A DNA stretch of 64,000 nt from Eulemur rufifrons (Eukaryota > Chordata > Mammalia > Primates > Lemuridae), in NCBI RefSeq assembly GCF_041146395.1, contig NC_090989.1:249540843-249604842 (forward strand), in the 5' to 3' direction. Position numbers and translations under genes: made by a program. Within the stretch, counting starts at the first letter, position 1. Each line of letters begins with the position of its first letter. The notes below the pieces were generated by a model. That model was given only the letters and a program-made list of their open reading frames with translations, was not told the origin of the DNA and searched no databases. Positions 61,130 through 64,000 of the stretch are shown one piece after another.

Positions 61130-61358
61130 CATACTGGTTTAAGAAAATAGATTTTGTGATCTTCCATTTAGTGGCTGTGTGACCTTTGAGATATCACTGA
61201 ATCTCTCAGAAACTCAATTTACCTGTCTGCAAAAATGGGGATAAGAACAGTCACTAATGTATAGAGGTATTGTGAGCCCTAATTGAAGTAATGCATATAA
61301 AACACTTGTAACATAGCAGAGCACACATTAAACCCTCAATGAATATGTTACTAAAATC
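61130..61358 (+). repeat. MIR SINE
   Basis: This is a near-complete MIR in forward orientation: 'ttagtggctgtgtgaccttt', 'tttacctgtctgcaaaaatg', 'gggataagaacagtcac' and an end near 'accctcaatgaatatgtta'. Confidence 0.8.
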
Positions 61359-63100
61359 ATGATTATCATGACTTATTATCACTCATAAACATTAACTACA
61401 TTTATCTTTTCATCTACCTCTTTTTGCTCAATACTTGTTCACATAGCATTAAAGCAGAAACCTATTTTTCCAATACATTTGATGAAAACAAAAGGTGATG
61501 AGAAGTCAAAGGTCACATATCCAGGACACCTCTGGAGAAAGCCAGGTTGTGTTCCCTTTGGTCTTACATCATAGTACTAGCATGATCTGTAGGAGGGAAT
61601 ACATGGCATGCATATCCTATTTTCAAACAATATGAAATCAGAAGTTATTGAAAAAAACTGTAATTGAGAGAAATTCAACTGAAATAGATGCAGAAGTCTC
61701 AGAACTCAGAGCCCCACGTAACAAAATGTAATTCTGCTGGGAAGGATGCAAACTAATATCTCCAGGGATGCATAAATAGTAATAGATATGCAATGAGCAG
61801 AGAAGACAGAAAACATTATTACCAAATAATTCCAGGGAGTGTTAATAGAAAACAAATTAAATGTGAATTCATATTGAAACATAAGAGCTACAAAGAATGA
61901 TGTGAAATGCTAAAGGCTTAATAATGGCAAAGTACTTGTTTCGGTTGAAACAACTGATGGGATCCACGGTTATGCTATTATGTATGGGCAACTTTGTTTT
62001 CTGAAAGAAATATCCGTATAGACAGAAATATCACCTGTTGGGTTGTTAGTGAGGAATGCTGAGGGGAACTGGTAGAAGGCACTGTCCCAGTTGACCAATA
62101 TTTTCATTGGGAAAACATCAGGAACCACACTTGTTGGAAGAAAAGGGTATAATGGAGACTCAAACAAGGTGATTAGGGGAAAGCAAATTTACAGTAAGTT
62201 ATCAAAAAGAAGCTTTCATGGCAAGACCTACTGTATCTAGCTTCCCAAGAAATATAAATCCATCCATTGAACTTGTTTAGAATTGGGTAGAAATATAATC
62301 TAGGAAATATGTGAATGAGATAAAATTATTTTACCAGGGAAATACAGTGTCTCTATTTTCTGATAGCTAAACACTTTATTATAGCATATACAAATGATGA
62401 AAACAAGAAAAAAATCCTATGTGTCACTATAAGCTATTTCACAATGGCAGTTTGACCATTATAAAGATACCAATATTGGACTTCTGGGTTAAGAATTGGC
62501 TTTGCTTTCCTCAAAAGTCTCAATCAAGTATTTGATTTCATTATTTCATATCTTGTGTCCATTCATTTTTTTGCCATAGCCACCACCTCACCCAAGTAGC
62601 TTGTACTATTATCTGCTTACTCTAGTTTGCTTTACTGCTTCCTGAGTGCAATGTAGGTTCCTAAATATGGCCTGGTTTCCCAGCTTTAATTATTTCCTTG
62701 TCACTGATCTGTGTCAACAACAAAATAAAATGTAGAGACAAATCTCTAAAATTTAACATTTTATGTGGAAATCACAGAATTGTAATTTGGGGCATACACA
62801 CAGACTAGGTGGTCTTTGGTACGTCTAAATAACAAAGAGAAGTTTGTGGTTTCATAAAAAAAGAGAAATATCAGTATGATTTTGAAAAGAAGGTCACTGG
62901 CAAAGTTTTCACTGGCCAAGTTTTGGGGAAATGGCAAGTTCTGACTGGTGAGTGTTGGCAGTAGGTAAAACTAGCCTTAGAGTCAGTCCTATAGCAGGTC
63001 ATTTCAGCAGCAATTAGGTAAAACTAGTCTTAGGGTTACAGCAAGCAGTTTAAACCGGGCTTGCAGAGAATTCCCATGAGTCTTGCCAATACTGGTTAGA
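61359..63100. other. Unassigned intergenic DNA
   Basis: I see no gene or firm repeat. Two short related stretches, 'aggtaaaactagccttag' near 62964 and 'aggtaaaactagtcttag' near 63017, form a small direct repeat about 53 bases apart. Confidence 0.4.
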
Positions 63101-63104
63101 TGTT

Positions 63105-63228
63105 CCTGATGTGGACTGGACTTCAGATAATTACTCCCAGCCTCTGGAACTGTGGGAAATAAATTTCTGTTGCTTATAAACCACCCAGTTTATGGTACTT
63201 TGTTATAGCAGCCAGAATAGTCAAGACA
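63105..63228 (+). mobile_element. MaLR LTR (MLT1-type), 3' end only
   Basis: 'cccagcctctggaactgtgg', 'gaaataaatttctgttgctt' and 'ataaaccacccagtttatgg' then 'tactttgttatagcagcc' are the 3' end of an MLT1-type LTR in forward orientation. Confidence 0.8.
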
Positions 63229-63239
63229 ATAACTGACAA

Positions 63240-63720
63240 GGCTATAGGAATGGGAATTTTCATACATTCCTGGTGGAGATGTAAATTGGTGCAAACACTT
63301 GGAAAGTCTTTGGCACTATCTACTATCAAACCTTACGTCCTACAGGTTAAACTTCAGACAAAATCAATTTTCATGCATATGTGAAACAAAAGAAATGTAA
63401 CAATACAGTGTTGGTGGTATAGTGGAGAGCATATCTACCTTCCAAAAGATATGTAAAATATGCAAATATATTTCCAACATTACTCATAATAACCAACTAA
63501 AAACATTCATGTCCATCAATAATAGAATTTATAAATTAATTCTGATATTTTAATATAATAATATGCCATAAGTAATAAAATTAAACAAACTATATATACA
63601 TACAAAAATATGGATGAATCACAAACACTATTTTAGCAACAGAAACCAGATATGATAGAATATATATCACATGATTCTATATATATATAATTTCAAAACA
63701 TCAAGCCAAATTAATCTCTG
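63240..63720 (+). mobile_element. Old L1M end carrying a tRNA fragment
   Basis: 'cattcctggtggagatgtaa' and 'attggtgcaaacacttggaa' are the ORF2 end region of an old L1. The 'catgtccatcaataatag' block (about 63509-63527) is further along the same L1. Between the two lies a short tRNA-like insert (63406-63445). Confidence 0.65.
63406..63445 (+). pseudogene. tRNA-Gly(UCC) 5'-half retropseudogene
   Basis: 'gtgttggtggtatagtgg' followed by 'agagcatatctaccttccaa' matches the first 38 bases of tRNA-Gly(UCC) from memory, with about four differences. It stops in the anticodon loop just after TCC. It is flanked by near-identical direct repeats 'aaaagaaatgtaa' (63388-63400) and 'aaaagatatgtaa' (63444-63456). 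There is no 3' half and no A tail. This fits a tailless retropseudogene of a tRNA 5' half. The A-box-like 'tggtatagtgg' remains, but the B box is absent. Confidence 0.7.
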
Positions 63721-64000
63721 TTTTAAGTAGTCAGGATAGAGTTTTCTTTTAGAGAGTATGTAGGAGGTACAGATTTGGCAGAGACACAGGGACAGCTTCT
63801 GGGACGCTGTTAAAATCTGGGAGTCATTATATGTATACATTTGCTTTGTGATAATTCCACAAACTATATCCTTACGAATTCTCTAATTTTGAGTGTCTGT
63901 TACTAAAAAGGAAAAAGAAATAATTTTCACTGGGATTGCGTTTTGTTTGACTCCTGAACCTAGATTTTTTTTTTTAAGTGTGTTAAATTCACTTTTTATC
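63721..64000. other. Unassigned intergenic DNA
   Basis: I see nothing recognisable in this stretch. Confidence 0.4.

Overview
This window is AT-rich, gene-poor mammalian nuclear DNA. I found no host protein-coding exon. Essentially everything I can identify is a transposable element or a nuclear copy of mitochondrial DNA. The three full-length Alu copies carry the strepsirrhine form of the right arm (for example 'TTGCTCAGGCTGG' on the complement), and the one read on the + strand has the 'GTTGCTGTCAGCTAGGCTGAC' type right arm. The youngest L1 has a 3'UTR of the kind I associate with lemurs. The source is therefore most likely a strepsirrhine primate, probably a lemur. That is inference from repeat families, not a database match.

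Layout. Positions 1 to about 4920 are one long, colinear nuclear mitochondrial insertion (NUMT), open at the left edge of the window. It runs COX1, tRNA-Ser(UCN), tRNA-Asp, COX2, tRNA-Lys, ATP8, ATP6, COX3, remnant tRNA-Gly, the end of ND4L, and part of ND4. It is heavily decayed, and an old MaLR (MLT1-type) LTR sits inside its COX1 part. Positions 4.9 to 13 kb are unremarkable DNA with scattered L2, MLT1 and unassigned old repeats. Positions 13.1 to 20.6 kb are an L1 nest: a 5'-truncated young L1 (14773-19285) lies inside an older L1 and is bounded by a 13-bp target-site duplication. Positions 20.6 to 45 kb hold MIR, L2, MLT1, a palindromic MITE, two LTR-like segments, another L1 3' half, an Alu, and L1M remains. 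Positions 45.4 to 47.35 kb hold an Alu-related monomer and a complete-length but dead mariner element with both terminal inverted repeats and an Alu inserted in it. Positions 50.5 to 53.2 kb are a minus-strand L1 made of three separated blocks, including its GC-richer 5'UTR. Positions 54.0 to 56.8 kb are a cluster of nested ERVL/MaLR LTRs with an Alu. The right edge holds an MLT1 end and an old L1 end, into which a tRNA-Gly 5' half appears to have been retro-inserted.

The interest lies in how the layers nest, because nesting gives relative ages: MLT1 after the NUMT, MLT1 after MIR, young L1 after old L1, Alu after mariner, Alu and MST after MLT2-like LTR. The two observations most worth checking are the tRNA 5'-half insertion near 63.4 kb and the antiquity of the NUMT at the left edge. 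No working operon, CRISPR array or intact open reading frame system is present.
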